From NCBI RefSeq assembly GCF_023073335.1, contig NZ_JADPJG010000035.1, positions 739,020 to 803,019 on the forward strand: a stretch of DNA of 64,000 nt, written 5' to 3'. A program made the translations under genes and the position numbers. This DNA comes from Bradyrhizobium sp. 21. Lineage in GTDB: Bacteria > Pseudomonadota > Alphaproteobacteria > Rhizobiales > Xanthobacteraceae. This document shows, in pieces, positions 18,652-27,953 of this stretch; the stretch's first letter is position 1; every line of letters begins with the position of its first letter. The notes beneath the pieces are model-generated. The model saw nothing but the letters and a program-made list of their open reading frames with translations. It ran no database searches and had not been told where the DNA came from.

Positions 18652-20016
18652 TTACACCAGCACCGGCCCCAGTGCCTCGAAATGTCCGCGCTTCTGCAGC
18701 CAGACCAGCAGGATCAGGCTCGGGATCGCCACCAGCATGCAGACCGCGAAGAACAGCGGCCAGCCGGTGATGTCCGCCACGAAGCCGGCACCTGATGACA
18801 GATAGGTCCGCCCCACCGCCGCAAGCGCGGTGAGCAACGCATATTGCGTCGCTGTGTGCAGCGGGTTCTGGCACAGCGCCGAGAGATAGGCGACGAAGAT
18901 CACCGTGCCGATGGCACTGGTGAAGTTTTCACAAATGATGGCGAAGGCGAGCGCCCATTGGCTGGTGCCGACGAAGGCCAGCCAGGAGAAGGAGAGGTTG
19001 GCGACCGCCTGCAATACGCCGCCGATCCAGAGGCTGGTCGCAAGCGAATAGCGCCGCGCGACAAAACCGCCGGCGAAGCCGCCGATCAGCGTCGCAGCAA
19101 GGCCGACGCCCTTCACGATCGCCGCATAGTCGGTGCGGGAGAAACCGAGGTCGATCACGAACGGCGCGGTCATCGTGCCGGAGAAGGCGTCGGTGAACTT
19201 GAACAGCACGACGAAGGCGAGCGCGGCGAGCGCGTCTTTCCGCATCAGGAATTCCGAGAAGGCGCCGATCGCCGCGCGCAGCACGCGTGCGAACGCGGTC
19301 TCCGTTTGCGTCGCAGCTTCCGCCCGCACCGACTGCTCGGGCTCGGTCGCGACCAGCGCGGTGATCGTTCCGATCAGCACCATTCCCGCCATCACGACAT
19401 AGCCCCACATCCAGGCGGATGTGCGGGTGATGCCGGTGCTCTCGAAGCCCGAGACGATGAACAGCGCGCCGGCGGTCGAGACCAGCATGCCGATGCGGTA
19501 GGCCGCGACATAGGACGCCATGCCGGCTGCCTGCTCGCTCTCCGGCAGGCTCTCGACGCGGAAGGCATCGACCACGATGTCCTGCGTCGAGGACGTCGTC
19601 GCCACCAGCAGCGCGCCGAGCGCGACATAGAACGGCGAGCGGGCGGGGTCGGTCAGTGCCAGCAGCAGGATCGCGATGATCAGCAGCAATTGCGAGAACA
19701 GCAGCCAACCGCGCCGTCGCCCGAACGCGCGCGTGAACAGCGGGACGTGCATCGCATCCACCAGAGGCGCCCACAGGAATTTCAGCGTGTAGGGTGTGCC
19801 GACCAGCGCAAACAGCCCGATGGTCTTGAGATCGACGCCGGATTCCCGCATCCACACCAGCAGCGTCGAGCCCGACAGCGCCAGCGGCAGCCCCGAGGAG
19901 AAGCCGAGGAACAGCACGATCAGCACCCGCGGCTGCAGGTAGACGGCAAGGCCGTCGCGCCAGGAGGTGGTGGGAGCGGAGGTCGCAGCAGGGGAGGTCG
20001 CGTCGGGTGCGGTCAT
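18652..20016 (-). CDS. ampG: AmpG-family muropeptide MFS transporter
   Basis: The 454-residue protein has 12 or more membrane segments and the AmpG hallmarks: 'LGFSSGLPLALSGSTL' near the N-terminus, 'YTLKFLWAPLVDA', 'TTSSTQDIVVDAFRVE', and 'TATQYALLTALAAVGR' near the C-terminus. AmpG imports GlcNAc-anhydroMurNAc peptides for cell wall recycling and can affect beta-lactamase induction. It is a single gene, convergent with the recR group. Confidence 0.88.
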   Translation of the reverse strand: MTAPDATSPAATSAPTTSWRDGLAVYLQPRVLIVLFLGFSSGLPLALSGSTLLVWMRESGVDLKTIGLFALVGTPYTLKFLWAPLVDAMHVPLFTRAFGRRRGWLLFSQLLLIIAILLLALTDPARSPFYVALGALLVATTSSTQDIVVDAFRVESLPESEQAAGMASYVAAYRIGMLVSTAGALFIVSGFESTGITRTSAWMWGYVVMAGMVLIGTITALVATEPEQSVRAEAATQTETAFARVLRAAIGAFSEFLMRKDALAALAFVVLFKFTDAFSGTMTAPFVIDLGFSRTDYAAIVKGVGLAATLIGGFAGGFVARRYSLATSLWIGGVLQAVANLSFSWLAFVGTSQWALAFAIICENFTSAIGTVIFVAYLSALCQNPLHTATQYALLTALAAVGRTYLSSGAGFVADITGWPLFFAVCMLVAIPSLILLVWLQKRGHFEALGPVLV

Positions 20017-20054
20017 GCGGTGGTGTTAGCAGATTCTGGCCGACGAGGGAGGTA

Positions 20055-20085
20055 GTCGTCGCCCGGTCAAGCCGGGCGACGACAG
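20055..20085. repeat. Single arm of a family A repeat
   Basis: TCGTCGCCCGGTCAAGCCGG followed by GCGACGACAG is one arm of the family A element, forming a short GC hairpin between ampG and rmuC. Confidence 0.5.
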
Positions 20086-20123
20086 CGAGATTGAGGCGGC
20101 AGGTTACCGCATCTCAGCGCGAA

Positions 20124-21326
20124 TCACTCCCCCGCCTGAAGCTTCCGCGGGAACAGCTCGGGCGCACCGGTGGCCACCAGATGCGGTCCCTCCGTTGGCG
20201 CGTCGGTCTTGCTGAAATCGAGCTCCTCGATCCGCCCGGCGCGCTTCTCGATCTTGTCGGCGGAGATCAGCACCTGCCGCACGTCCTCGTTCGCGTCGGC
20301 AAAGTGCTTCTGCAATTTCACCACGCGATCCCTAAGGCGACCGAGGTCGTCGCCGAGCTTGATCACCTCGGTGCGGATCTGGTCGGCGGCGTCGCGCATG
20401 CGCGCGTCCTTCATGATCTGCTGCATCACCTGGATCGCCAGCATCAAAAGCGAAGGCGACACCAGCACGACGCGGGCGCGATAGGCCTTCTGGATCACGT
20501 CGTCGAAACCGTCATGGATCTCGGCGTAGACCGACTCCGACGGCACGAACATCAGCGCCATTTCCTGGGTTTCGCCGGCGACGAGGTATTTCTCGGCGAT
20601 GTCGCTGACATGCTTCATGACGTCGCCGCGCAGCCTTTGCGTGGCGATCCGCTTCTCCTCGTCGCTGCGGGCATCGTGCAGCGCAGTCATCGCTTCCAGC
20701 GGGAATTTCGCGTCGATGCAGAGCGGACGCTGGTCGGGCAGGAACACCACGCAATCAGGCCGCTTGCCGGTCGAGAGCGTGAACTGGAATTCGTAAGCGC
20801 CCTTCGGAAGACCGTCCTGGACGATCGCCTCCATCCGCGCTTGTCCGAATGCGCCGCGCGACTGCTTGTTGGCGAGCACGTCGCGCAGGGTCGTCACCTG
20901 CGTGGTGAGGTCGGTGAGGTTCTTGTGTGCGCTGTCGATGATGCCGAGCCGCTCGTGCAGCGCGCGCAGGCTATCCATGGTGTTGCGCGTGGTGTTTTCC
21001 ATCGATTGGCCGACGCGATGGGTCACCGAATCCAGCCGCTCGTTGACCGAACGCGCCATGTCGGCCTGACGGCCGGCGAGCGTCTGGGTCATGGCGTCGA
21101 CCCGGCCCGAAGCCTCGCTCTGGGCGTGCAGCACCTGGCTCAGGCGCTCCTCGAGCTCGTCGGCGCGGATCGCATTGGCCATCGCGAGTTCCGCGCCCCG
21201 CCGCCCGGAGCGGGCGATTACGACGGCGATCACCACCATCAGGATGAGGACCAGCGCGCCGAAGCCGATCAGCGCGTCCACGGTGCGCACCGGCCAGTCG
21301 CCAGCCAGGAAAATGATCTCGTTCAT
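20124..21326 (-). CDS. rmuC: DNA recombination protein RmuC
   Basis: The 400-residue protein has one N-terminal membrane segment (about residues 20-40), a long coiled-coil with heptads up to about residue 160, and the RmuC nuclease-like core ('KRPDCVVFLPDQRPLCIDAKFPLEAM', 'YLVAGETQEMALMFVPSESVYAEI', 'VVLVSPSLLMLAIQVM'). It limits inversions between short repeats in E. coli; the mechanism is not well known. The ATG at 21326 starts with the membrane segment, whereas the longer frame extends into the def promoter region and is rejected. Confidence 0.93.
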   Translation of the reverse strand: MNEIIFLAGDWPVRTVDALIGFGALVLILMVVIAVVIARSGRRGAELAMANAIRADELEERLSQVLHAQSEASGRVDAMTQTLAGRQADMARSVNERLDSVTHRVGQSMENTTRNTMDSLRALHERLGIIDSAHKNLTDLTTQVTTLRDVLANKQSRGAFGQARMEAIVQDGLPKGAYEFQFTLSTGKRPDCVVFLPDQRPLCIDAKFPLEAMTALHDARSDEEKRIATQRLRGDVMKHVSDIAEKYLVAGETQEMALMFVPSESVYAEIHDGFDDVIQKAYRARVVLVSPSLLMLAIQVMQQIMKDARMRDAADQIRTEVIKLGDDLGRLRDRVVKLQKHFADANEDVRQVLISADKIEKRAGRIEELDFSKTDAPTEGPHLVATGAPELFPRKLQAGE

Positions 21327-21497
21327 GCCTCTGCTTCTAGCCGATTCGCTCCGCCGTACGAACGAATAGCGAACATTTACGGTAAACGCTCCCTTAATTT
21401 TTATGGTTAACGAAACCTGAAGTTTTATGGTTAGCGGAGCGTTAACGGGGTTCCCGGCCGCATTGACCGCTTCCCGCGCGCGGATTAAATCGCGGCC
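21327..21497. promoter_or_regulatory. Divergent promoter region of rmuC and def
   Basis: This AT-rich gap (for example TTAATTTTTATGGTTAACG at about 21394) contains two near-identical units, TTTTATGGTTAACG and TTTTATGGTTAGCG, about 25 bases apart. It separates the divergent rmuC and def genes, so both promoters must lie here. The repeated units could be a regulator site, but I cannot assign one. Confidence 0.45.
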
Positions 21498-22022
21498 ATG
21501 GCCCTCAGAGAAATCATCATCCTGCCCGACAAGCAGCTGCGTCTGGTCTCCAAGCCGATCGAGAAGGTCACGCCGGAGATCCGCAAGCTTGCCGACGACA
21601 TGTTCGAGACCATGTACGACGCGCCCGGCATTGGCCTGGCGGCGATCCAGATCGCGCAGCCGCTGCGTCTGATCACCATGGACCTCGCCAAGCCCGACCC
21701 GGACGGCGAGACCAAGCCGGAGCCGCGCGTCTTCATCAATCCGGAAATCATCGCCTCCTCCGAGGATGTCTCGGTCTACGAGGAAGGCTGCCTGTCGATC
21801 CCCGAATATTACGAGGAGGTCGAACGTCCTGCGAAGGTACGCGTGCGTTATACGGATCTGGACGGCAAGGTGCACGAGGAGGACGCCGAAGGTCTCTACG
21901 CCACCTGCATCCAGCACGAGATCGACCATCTCAACGGCGTCTTGTTCGTCGACTATCTGTCAAAACTCAAGCGCGACCGCGTGATCAAGAAGTTCGAGAA
22001 AGCCGCCAAGCGCGCGGAGTAA
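21498..22022 (+). CDS. def: Peptide deformylase
   Basis: The 174-residue metalloenzyme has all three family motifs: GIGLAAIQI, EGCLSIP (metal-binding Cys) and HEIDHLNG (two metal-binding His and the catalytic Glu). It removes the formyl group from nascent protein N-termini. The fmt gene starts 12 bases later, so the enzymes that add and remove the formyl group are made together. Confidence 0.96.
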   Translation: MALREIIILPDKQLRLVSKPIEKVTPEIRKLADDMFETMYDAPGIGLAAIQIAQPLRLITMDLAKPDPDGETKPEPRVFINPEIIASSEDVSVYEEGCLSIPEYYEEVERPAKVRVRYTDLDGKVHEEDAEGLYATCIQHEIDHLNGVLFVDYLSKLKRDRVIKKFEKAAKRAE

Positions 22023-22034
22023 GGTTCTTCGTCG

Positions 22035-22970
22035 ATGCCCCTCCGCCTGATCTTCATGGGCACGCCCGATTTCTCCGTGCCGACGCTGCTCGAGCTCGTC
22101 GCGCATGGCCACGAGATCGTGGCCGTGTATACGCGTGCGCCGAAGCCAGGCGGACGGCGCGGCCTGCAATTGCAGCCGACCCCGGTCGAAGAGGCTGCGC
22201 GAAAACTCGGCGTTCCCGTGCTGACGCCGAAGACGTTGAAGACACAGGAAGCACTCGACGAGTTTCGCGCATTCGACGCGGATGCGGCCGTCGTCGTGGC
22301 CTACGGCATGATCCTGCCGCAGGCGATCCTCGATGCGCCAAAGCTGGGCTGCTACAATCTGCATGCGTCGCTGCTGCCACGCTGGCGGGGCGCGGCCCCC
22401 ATCAACCGCGCGATCATGGCCGGCGATGCCGAGAGCGGCGTGATGGTGATGAAGATGGATGTCGGCCTCGATACCGGCGACGTCGCCATGGCCGAGCGCC
22501 TTGCGATCACGGACACCATGACCGCGGCCGATCTGCACGATCGGCTCTCCCGCCTCGGCGCCGATCTGATGGTGCGCGCCATGGCCGCGCTCGCCCGCGG
22601 CGGGCTCCAGCTCAAGAAGCAGAGCGAGGACGGCGTCACCTATGCCGCCAAGATCGACAAGGCCGAGGCGCGGATCAACTGGACGAAGCCCGCCCGCGCC
22701 GTGCTGCGCCACATCCACGGTCTGTCGCCGTTTCCCGGTGCCTGGGCCGAGCTTACAGGCGTCGAGGAAAATGCGCGCGTAAAGATCCTGTGCTGCGAAT
22801 TGGCAAAGGGCTCCGGCACGCCGGGTGAGGTGCTCGACGACCTCCTCACCATCGCTTGCGGCGAGGGCGCGATCCGCATCGTCGAGATCCAGCGCGAAGG
22901 CAAGGCCCGCATGCAGGCGGTGGACTTCTTGCGCGGCGTGCCCTTAAGGGCAGGCGCGAAATTCACCTAA
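22035..22970 (+). CDS. fmt: Methionyl-tRNA formyltransferase
   Basis: The 311-residue protein has the formyl-transfer motif NLHASLLPRWRGAAPINRAI, with the conserved Asp in DVGLDTGDV, and an OB-fold tRNA-binding C-terminal domain ('INWTKPARAVLRHIHGLSPF'). It formylates Met-tRNA(fMet) using 10-formyl-tetrahydrofolate. The N-terminus LRLIFMGTPDFSVP is typical. Confidence 0.96.
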   Translation: MPLRLIFMGTPDFSVPTLLELVAHGHEIVAVYTRAPKPGGRRGLQLQPTPVEEAARKLGVPVLTPKTLKTQEALDEFRAFDADAAVVVAYGMILPQAILDAPKLGCYNLHASLLPRWRGAAPINRAIMAGDAESGVMVMKMDVGLDTGDVAMAERLAITDTMTAADLHDRLSRLGADLMVRAMAALARGGLQLKKQSEDGVTYAAKIDKAEARINWTKPARAVLRHIHGLSPFPGAWAELTGVEENARVKILCCELAKGSGTPGEVLDDLLTIACGEGAIRIVEIQREGKARMQAVDFLRGVPLRAGAKFT

Positions 22971-22973
22971 CGC

Positions 22974-23073
22974 TGTCATACCCGGCGAAGGCGGGGTATC
23001 CAGTACGCCGAGGCTTCTCGGTTGAACGGATAGGCTGCGGAGTACTGGATCATCCGCCTTCGCGGATGATGAC
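22974..23073. repeat. Intergenic palindromic repeat, family A
   Basis: This is a complete copy with left arm GTCATACCCGGCGAAGGCGG followed by GGTATCCAGTACGCC, and right arm GAGTACTGGATCATCCGCCT ending GATGATGACA. It lies between fmt and truA on one strand and could end or weaken transcription of the def-fmt unit. Confidence 0.75.
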
Positions 23074-23088
23074 ACCACCCGGATTGAG

Positions 23089-23826
23089 ATGCCCCGCTAC
23101 AAGCTCACCATCGAATATGACGGCGCGCCGTTCTTCGGCTGGCAGGTGCAGGAGACGTTGCCCTCGGTGCAGGGCGCGCTGGAAGCGGCCGTGAAGGCGA
23201 TGACCGGCGCGGATTTGCGGGTCCATGGCGCCGGCCGCACCGACGCCGGCGTGCACGCGCGCGGCCAGGTCGCGCATGTCGATATCGACAAGCAGTTTCC
23301 GCCGGGCCGCTTTCGCGACGGCCTCAACGCGCATCTGCGCCCGTATCCGGTGGCGGTGCTCGAGGCCGAGATCGTGCCTGATACGTTCGAGGCGCGCTTC
23401 TCGGCGGTGAAGCGCCATTACCGCTATCGCATCGTCAACACCCGCGCCAATCTCGCGCTCGATGTCGGCCACGCCTGGCGCATTCCACGCAAGCTCGATG
23501 CCGATGCGATGCATGCGGCGGCGCAGCGCCTGCTCGGCAAGCATGATTTCACCACGTTTCGCGACACCGAGTGCCAGGCCAAGTCGCCGGAGAAGACGCT
23601 CGATCAGCTCGACGTCGAGCGCGACGGCCGCGAGATCACCATTCTCACCTCGGCGCGCTCGTTCCTGCACAGCCAGGTGCGCTCGATGGTGGGGTCGCTG
23701 GCCTGGGTCGGCGAAGGCCGCTGGACCGCCAACGATCTCTCCGCAGCGCTCGCCGCCCGCAACCGCGCCGCCTGCGGCATCGTCGCCCCGCCGGACGGGC
23801 TGTACCTGATGAAGGTGGATTACTAG
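23089..23826 (+). CDS. truA: tRNA pseudouridine synthase A
   Basis: The 245-residue enzyme has the catalytic motif GAGRTDAGVHA with its Asp, the N-terminal YKLTIEYDGAPFFGWQ, and the 'RSFLHSQVRSMVGSL' motif. It makes pseudouridine at tRNA positions 38-40. It is next to fmt, with a repeat between them. Confidence 0.96.
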   Translation: MPRYKLTIEYDGAPFFGWQVQETLPSVQGALEAAVKAMTGADLRVHGAGRTDAGVHARGQVAHVDIDKQFPPGRFRDGLNAHLRPYPVAVLEAEIVPDTFEARFSAVKRHYRYRIVNTRANLALDVGHAWRIPRKLDADAMHAAAQRLLGKHDFTTFRDTECQAKSPEKTLDQLDVERDGREITILTSARSFLHSQVRSMVGSLAWVGEGRWTANDLSAALAARNRAACGIVAPPDGLYLMKVDY

Positions 23827-23856
23827 CGAGAAGCAGAGCTCTCGCCCAACCAGCGG

Positions 23857-23959
23857 TGTCATGCCCCGCGGAGGCGGGGCATCCAGTACGCCGCGGCTTC
23901 TCGATTGAACTACGACGGTCTCGGAGTACTGGATCGCCCGGTCAAGCCGGGCGATGACA
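23857..23959. repeat. Intergenic palindromic repeat, family A
   Basis: A complete copy between the convergent truA and dapE genes: TGTCATGCCCCGCGGAGGCG through ATCCAGTACGCCG, then GAGTACTGGATCGCCCGGTC to GCGATGACA. Confidence 0.75.
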
Positions 23960-24000
23960 GCGGAGTGAGAGGCGAGGGCGGAGTGTAAAGCGCTTGCGCC

Positions 24001-25167
24001 CTACCCAAAATACCTCGCCAAAATCCCGCGATACACCTTCGTCAGCTTCTCCAGGTCAACCACCGGCACGCGCTCGTCGACCTGGTGCATGGTCTGGCCG
24101 ACCAGGCCGAACTCGATCACCGGGCAATAGCTCGAAATGAACCGCGCATCCGAGGTGCCGCCTGACGTCGACAGCTCCGGCTTACGGCCTGTCACCTCTT
24201 CGATCGCCGACACCGCGAGTTCGGTGAACGGGCCGGGCTTGGTCACGAACACGTTGGAGTTCGAGGGCTCCCAGACGATGCGGGCGCGGATGCGGTTGCC
24301 GCAGGCTTTGGTCAGCCGCGTCTCGACCAGCTCGCGCAGGCTCGCTTGCGTATGGTTGTCGTTGTAGCGGATGTTGAACTTTGCGCGGGCCTCGCCGGGG
24401 ATGACGTTGTTGGCTTTGTTGCCGACGTCGACCGAGGTGAATTCGAGATTGGAGGCCTGGAACTGCGCGCTGCCATGGTCGAGCGGCTCGTCGGAGATCG
24501 CGACGATCAGCCGCGAGATATCAGGCACCGGATTGGCGGCGCGGTGCGGATAGGCGACATGGCCCTGCACGCCGTCCACGTAAAGCGTGCCGGATTGCGA
24601 GCCGCGGCGGCCGACCTTGATGGTGTCGCCGAGCGTCTCGACATTGGAGGGCTCGCCGAGCACGCAATGGTCGAATTTTTCGCCGCGCTCCGCGGCCCAC
24701 TTCAACAGCTTGATGGTGCCGTTGATGGAGACGTCTTCCTCGTCGCCGGTGATCAGGAACGAGATCGAGCCGGTTCCGTCGGCGCGCGGCTTGCCGTCGT
24801 TGGCGGAGAGATGCTCCAGCACCGCGGCAACCGAGCAGGCGATGCCGCCCTTCATGTCAACCGCGCCGCGGCCGTGCAGAAAACCGTCCTTCACCTCGCC
24901 GGAGAACGCGCCGACGCTCCAGGCGCTCTCGTCGCCCGGCGGCACCACGTCGGTGTGGCCGGCGAAGGTGATGTGCGGCCCGTCAGTGCCGATCCGCGCA
25001 TAGAGATTGTCGACGTCGGCAAAGCCTGCCTCGCTGAAGGTCACGCGGTGGCAAATGAACCCGGCAGCGTTGAGGGCTGTTTCAAGCACGCCCAGCGCAC
25101 CGGCATCTTCAGGAGTTACCGAGGGGCAGCGGATCAGATCGCGGGCAATCGAGAGAGCATCGGTCAT
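24001..25167 (-). CDS. dapE: Succinyl-diaminopimelate desuccinylase
   Basis: The 388-residue M20-family metallopeptidase has the zinc ligands and catalytic residues in AGHTDVVPPGD, GRGAVDMKGG, TGDEEDVSINGT and LGEPSN, and the DapE-specific STSGGTSDARF and 'VGQTMHQVDERVPV' near the end. It releases succinate from N-succinyl-LL-diaminopimelate in lysine and peptidoglycan precursor synthesis. Its start overlaps the stop of the DUF805 gene (ATGA). dapD, an earlier step of the same branch, is 870 bases upstream on the same strand. Confidence 0.96.
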   Translation of the reverse strand: MTDALSIARDLIRCPSVTPEDAGALGVLETALNAAGFICHRVTFSEAGFADVDNLYARIGTDGPHITFAGHTDVVPPGDESAWSVGAFSGEVKDGFLHGRGAVDMKGGIACSVAAVLEHLSANDGKPRADGTGSISFLITGDEEDVSINGTIKLLKWAAERGEKFDHCVLGEPSNVETLGDTIKVGRRGSQSGTLYVDGVQGHVAYPHRAANPVPDISRLIVAISDEPLDHGSAQFQASNLEFTSVDVGNKANNVIPGEARAKFNIRYNDNHTQASLRELVETRLTKACGNRIRARIVWEPSNSNVFVTKPGPFTELAVSAIEEVTGRKPELSTSGGTSDARFISSYCPVIEFGLVGQTMHQVDERVPVVDLEKLTKVYRGILARYFG

Positions 25168-25814
25168 GTGCCCCGCTTAACATGCATGCCGCCGGGTGGG
25201 CTAGCGCTGGGCGGGACAAATTCGATCTCGCTTTGCTGGTCCCAGCTTATCGCCAGGGGCGAGGCAGGTACGGCGCCGTCCTCCATCTCGGCCAGCGGAT
25301 CGGGACCGAACCGGTTGGTGCCCGAGGTGCCGGGAACGCAGAACATTTCGACGAAGCCCCATAGCCACAGGCTGGAAGCTGCCAGACTGAACGGCAGCAT
25401 CCAGTTGGAATCGGGCAGCAGGTCCGAGAACTGACTGAACAGGCCGGGGATGAGGAAGAACGGAACGATCCACAAGCCGCTCCGGTCGCGATCGTGCAGC
25501 CGCTTGGTGGCCGTCGCCACGAAAATCCATGAGAACAGCGCCATGCCGAATGCCTTCAGAATCAGCGTCGCGCGGTCGAATGATGCCAGCGAGCCGTAGG
25601 CCCGGGGGTCGACCAGCTTGAAGAGGTCGTCGAGGCCGAAGTCGAAATCGAGCTTGATAGATAACTTCAACGCTCCCTCGGCGTTGAAGAGGTGAATCAC
25701 CTGACCGATCACGCCCAGCATGGCCGCCAGCAGCGCAACGATCAGCAGCGCCTGCCACAGCAAAGCGCGGTTGATGCGGCGGTCGAAGCGGAAGAGATAC
25801 CAGGTCCAGTCCAT
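25164..25814 (-). CDS. DUF805-family inner membrane protein
   Basis: The 216-residue protein starts MDWTWYLFRFDRRINRALLW, the typical DUF805 N-terminus (aromatic-rich, with the R-x-x-R pattern). It has about four membrane segments and the conserved 'TKRLHDRDRSGLW' loop. The function of the family is unknown. The stop overlaps the dapE start, so translation is coupled. The longer frame runs into a repeat upstream and is rejected. Placement between dapD and dapE may mean coexpression rather than a role in lysine synthesis. Confidence 0.87.
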   Translation of the reverse strand: MDWTWYLFRFDRRINRALLWQALLIVALLAAMLGVIGQVIHLFNAEGALKLSIKLDFDFGLDDLFKLVDPRAYGSLASFDRATLILKAFGMALFSWIFVATATKRLHDRDRSGLWIVPFFLIPGLFSQFSDLLPDSNWMLPFSLAASSLWLWGFVEMFCVPGTSGTNRFGPDPLAEMEDGAVPASPLAISWDQQSEIEFVPPSASPPGGMHVKRGT

Positions 25815-25891
25815 GCCAAAGGCTCCGGGCGGGAGAGGTCGCCCGGATGTTGGTCGCGATGGTGGGAGGGTGGGTTCGACGGACTCTCGGT

Positions 25892-26012
25892 GTCGTCCCG
25901 GCGAAGGCCGGGACCCATAACCACAAAACACATTTGGTCACGAAGCTGCTAACTCGGAGTCTTCGCCAAACCACTCCCTGGGGGTATGGGTCCCGGCCTT
26001 CGCCGGGACGAC
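25892..26012. repeat. Intergenic palindromic repeat, family B
   Basis: Left arm GTCGTCCCGGCGAAGGCCGG followed by GACCCATAACCAC, right arm ATGGGTCCCGGCCTTCGCCG ending GGACGAC, with about 60 bases between. It fills the gap between dapD and the DUF805 gene on the same strand. Confidence 0.75.
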
Positions 26013-26035
26013 GGTGGATAGCAGCTTGGCCGAAC

Positions 26036-26881
26036 TTAATCCCGCAGCAGCTCGTTGATGCTGGTTTTGGAGCGGGTGCGCTCGTCCACGCGCTTCATGA
26101 TGATGGCGCACGCGGGGTTCGGGCCGGGCTGGCCGTTCTTCATGGGCTTGCCGGGCAGCGTGCCGGGCACCACCACCGAATATTCAGGCACCTCGCCGAC
26201 AAAAACCTCGCCGGTCTCGCGGTCGACGATCTTGGTGGAGGCGCCCAGGAACACCCCCATCGCCAGCACCGCGCCCTTGCGCACGATCACGCCCTCGGCG
26301 ACCTCGGAGCGCGCACCGATGAAGCAATCGTCCTCGATGATGACGGGCTCGGCCTGCAGCGGCTCGAGCACGCCGCCAATGCCGACGCCGCCGGAGATGT
26401 GGACGCGCTTGCCGATCTGCGCGCAGGAGCCGACCGTCGACCATGTGTCGATCATGGTGGATTCATCGACGTAGGCGCCGAGATTGACGAAGGACGGCAT
26501 CAGCACGACGTTGCGGGCGATGAAGGCCGAGCGGCGGACGATCGAGCCGGGGACGGCGCGGAAGCCGGCGTCGCGAAAGCGGTTCTCGCCCCAGCCGTCG
26601 AACTTCGAGGGCACCTTGTCCCACCAGGTCGCCTTGCCGGGGCCGCCGGGAATGGCGCCCATGTCGTTGAGGCGGAACGACAGCAGCACCGCCTTCTTCA
26701 GCCATTGATTGACCTTCCACTTGCCGCTCGCCTCGCGCTCGGCGACGCGGGCCTCACCCTTGTCCAGAATCTCCAGCGCGTGATCCACGGCCTCGCGGAC
26801 CTCGCCCTTGGTCGAGGTCGAGACGCCGTCGCGCGCGTCGAACGCGCTATTGATGGTGGATTCGAGGGCTTGGAGGGACAT
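26036..26881 (-). CDS. dapD: 2,3,4,5-tetrahydropyridine-2,6-dicarboxylate N-succinyltransferase
   Basis: The 281-residue protein has an N-terminal helical domain and a left-handed beta-helix of hexapeptide repeats ('GAYVDESTMIDTWSTVGSCAQIG', in part). The family motif 'GVGIGGVLEPLQAEPVIIED' is present. It uses succinyl-CoA to succinylate tetrahydrodipicolinate, one enzyme ahead of dapC and dapE in the succinylase branch of lysine synthesis. Length and N-terminus (MSLQALESTINSAFDARDGV) are typical. Confidence 0.96.
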   Translation of the reverse strand: MSLQALESTINSAFDARDGVSTSTKGEVREAVDHALEILDKGEARVAEREASGKWKVNQWLKKAVLLSFRLNDMGAIPGGPGKATWWDKVPSKFDGWGENRFRDAGFRAVPGSIVRRSAFIARNVVLMPSFVNLGAYVDESTMIDTWSTVGSCAQIGKRVHISGGVGIGGVLEPLQAEPVIIEDDCFIGARSEVAEGVIVRKGAVLAMGVFLGASTKIVDRETGEVFVGEVPEYSVVVPGTLPGKPMKNGQPGPNPACAIIMKRVDERTRSKTSINELLRD

Positions 26882-26966
26882 CGGGGTTTCCTCTTCGGAT
26901 CGGCAATTTTGATGGATTGGGGCGCTTTTTTCGGGATTTGGGCCGGGAGAGTCAAGCTTGGTTCGG

Positions 26967-27067
26967 CGTCATCACCCGCGAAAGCGGGTGATCCAGTACG
27001 CCGTGGCGGTCGTGATGAATCGAGATGGCCGTGATTACTGGATACCCCGCCTTCGCGGGGGATGACG
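26967..27067. repeat. Intergenic palindromic repeat, family A
   Basis: A complete copy: CGTCATCACCCGCGAAAGCG to ATCCAGTACGCCG, then ATTACTGGATACCCCGCCTT to GGGGATGACG. It lies between dapD and the HAD phosphatase gene on the same strand. Confidence 0.75.
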
Positions 27068-27069
27068 GG

Positions 27070-27765
27070 CTACTTGGGGTGGGGCAGCCTGTCCAAAAAC
27101 CCCGCCAGATCATCCGTGACGTGGTCGACATGGGCGGCGTCCCGACCTTCCAGCTCCCAATCCTCGCGCACCACCTCCTTGGTGCCGTCGGGCACCACTA
27201 GCACCGTGGTCATGCCGAGCTGGTGCGGAACGGTGAGGTTGCGGGCGAGGTCCTCGAACATCGCGGCGCGGCTCGGATCGACCGCATGGTCGGCGAGAAA
27301 CTTGCGGTAGGTCTGCGGTGCCGGCTTCGGCTCGAATCCGGCGGCGATGATGTCGAATACGCCGTCGAAATGCGACCCGAGGCCGAGCCGCGCCAGCACG
27401 GCATCGACATGATCGACCGAGCCGTTGGTCAGGATCAGCTTGCGGCCCGACAATTTTGCGATGGCCTCGCCAAGCGCCGGGTTCGGCTCCAGCGGCGAAT
27501 GGTCGATCTTGTGGACGTAGGCGAGGTAATCGTCGGCGCGCACGCCATGCAGGGTCATCATGCCGCGCATGGTCGTGCCGAAGCGCTGGTAATAATCCTT
27601 CTGGATCTTGCGCGCTTCCTCTGGTCCCACGTTCAGCCAGTTGCACACGAATTCCCCGATCCGCGCATCGACCTGCTGCCACAGATTGACGTGGTGCGGA
27701 TAGAGCGTGTTGTCGAGGTCGAACACCCAGGTGTCGACATGGGCGAAGGCGCGGGGTGAGGTCAT
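27070..27765 (-). CDS. HAD-family pyrimidine 5'-nucleotidase
   Basis: The 231-residue protein has the HAD nucleophile motif VFDLDNTLYP, the threonine-type motif II in LILTNGS, and the lysine and acidic motifs in 'FEPKPAPQTYRKFL' and 'AAMFEDLARNL'. The N-terminal DLDNTLYP and the cap region fit the pyrimidine 5'-nucleotidase (SDT1-like) subgroup, which dephosphorylates nucleoside monophosphates. The specific substrate is not certain from sequence. It begins just after a family B repeat. Confidence 0.85.
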   Translation of the reverse strand: MTSPRAFAHVDTWVFDLDNTLYPHHVNLWQQVDARIGEFVCNWLNVGPEEARKIQKDYYQRFGTTMRGMMTLHGVRADDYLAYVHKIDHSPLEPNPALGEAIAKLSGRKLILTNGSVDHVDAVLARLGLGSHFDGVFDIIAAGFEPKPAPQTYRKFLADHAVDPSRAAMFEDLARNLTVPHQLGMTTVLVVPDGTKEVVREDWELEGRDAAHVDHVTDDLAGFLDRLPHPK

Positions 27766-27783
27766 GTCAACAAACTCTCAGTT

Positions 27784-27917
27784 CGTCGTCCTGGACAAGC
27801 GCAGCGCCGATCCAGGACCCATAACCACAGGGTGGAGTTTGGCGACGGCTAGTGGTCCCAGCTTGCCGCAGCAATTGGCATTCGGGGTAATGGGTCCTGG
27901 CGTTCGCCAGGACGACG
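27784..27917. repeat. Intergenic palindromic repeat, family B (diverged)
   Basis: The left arm CGTCGTCCTGGACAAGCGCA ends GACCCATAACCAC, and the right arm AATGGGTCCTGGCGTTCGCC ends AGGACGACG. The GC hairpins have changed from CCCGG to CCTGG, but the CCCATAACCAC core and the layout are those of family B. Confidence 0.65.
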
Positions 27918-27953
27918 ACGGAGTATGTGGCATCGCCGTCATCATCTCACCCC

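Noticed and set aside
20007..21410. 467-codon plus-strand frame over rmuC
   Set aside because: It is antisense to RmuC, with no motif and no plausible start signal.
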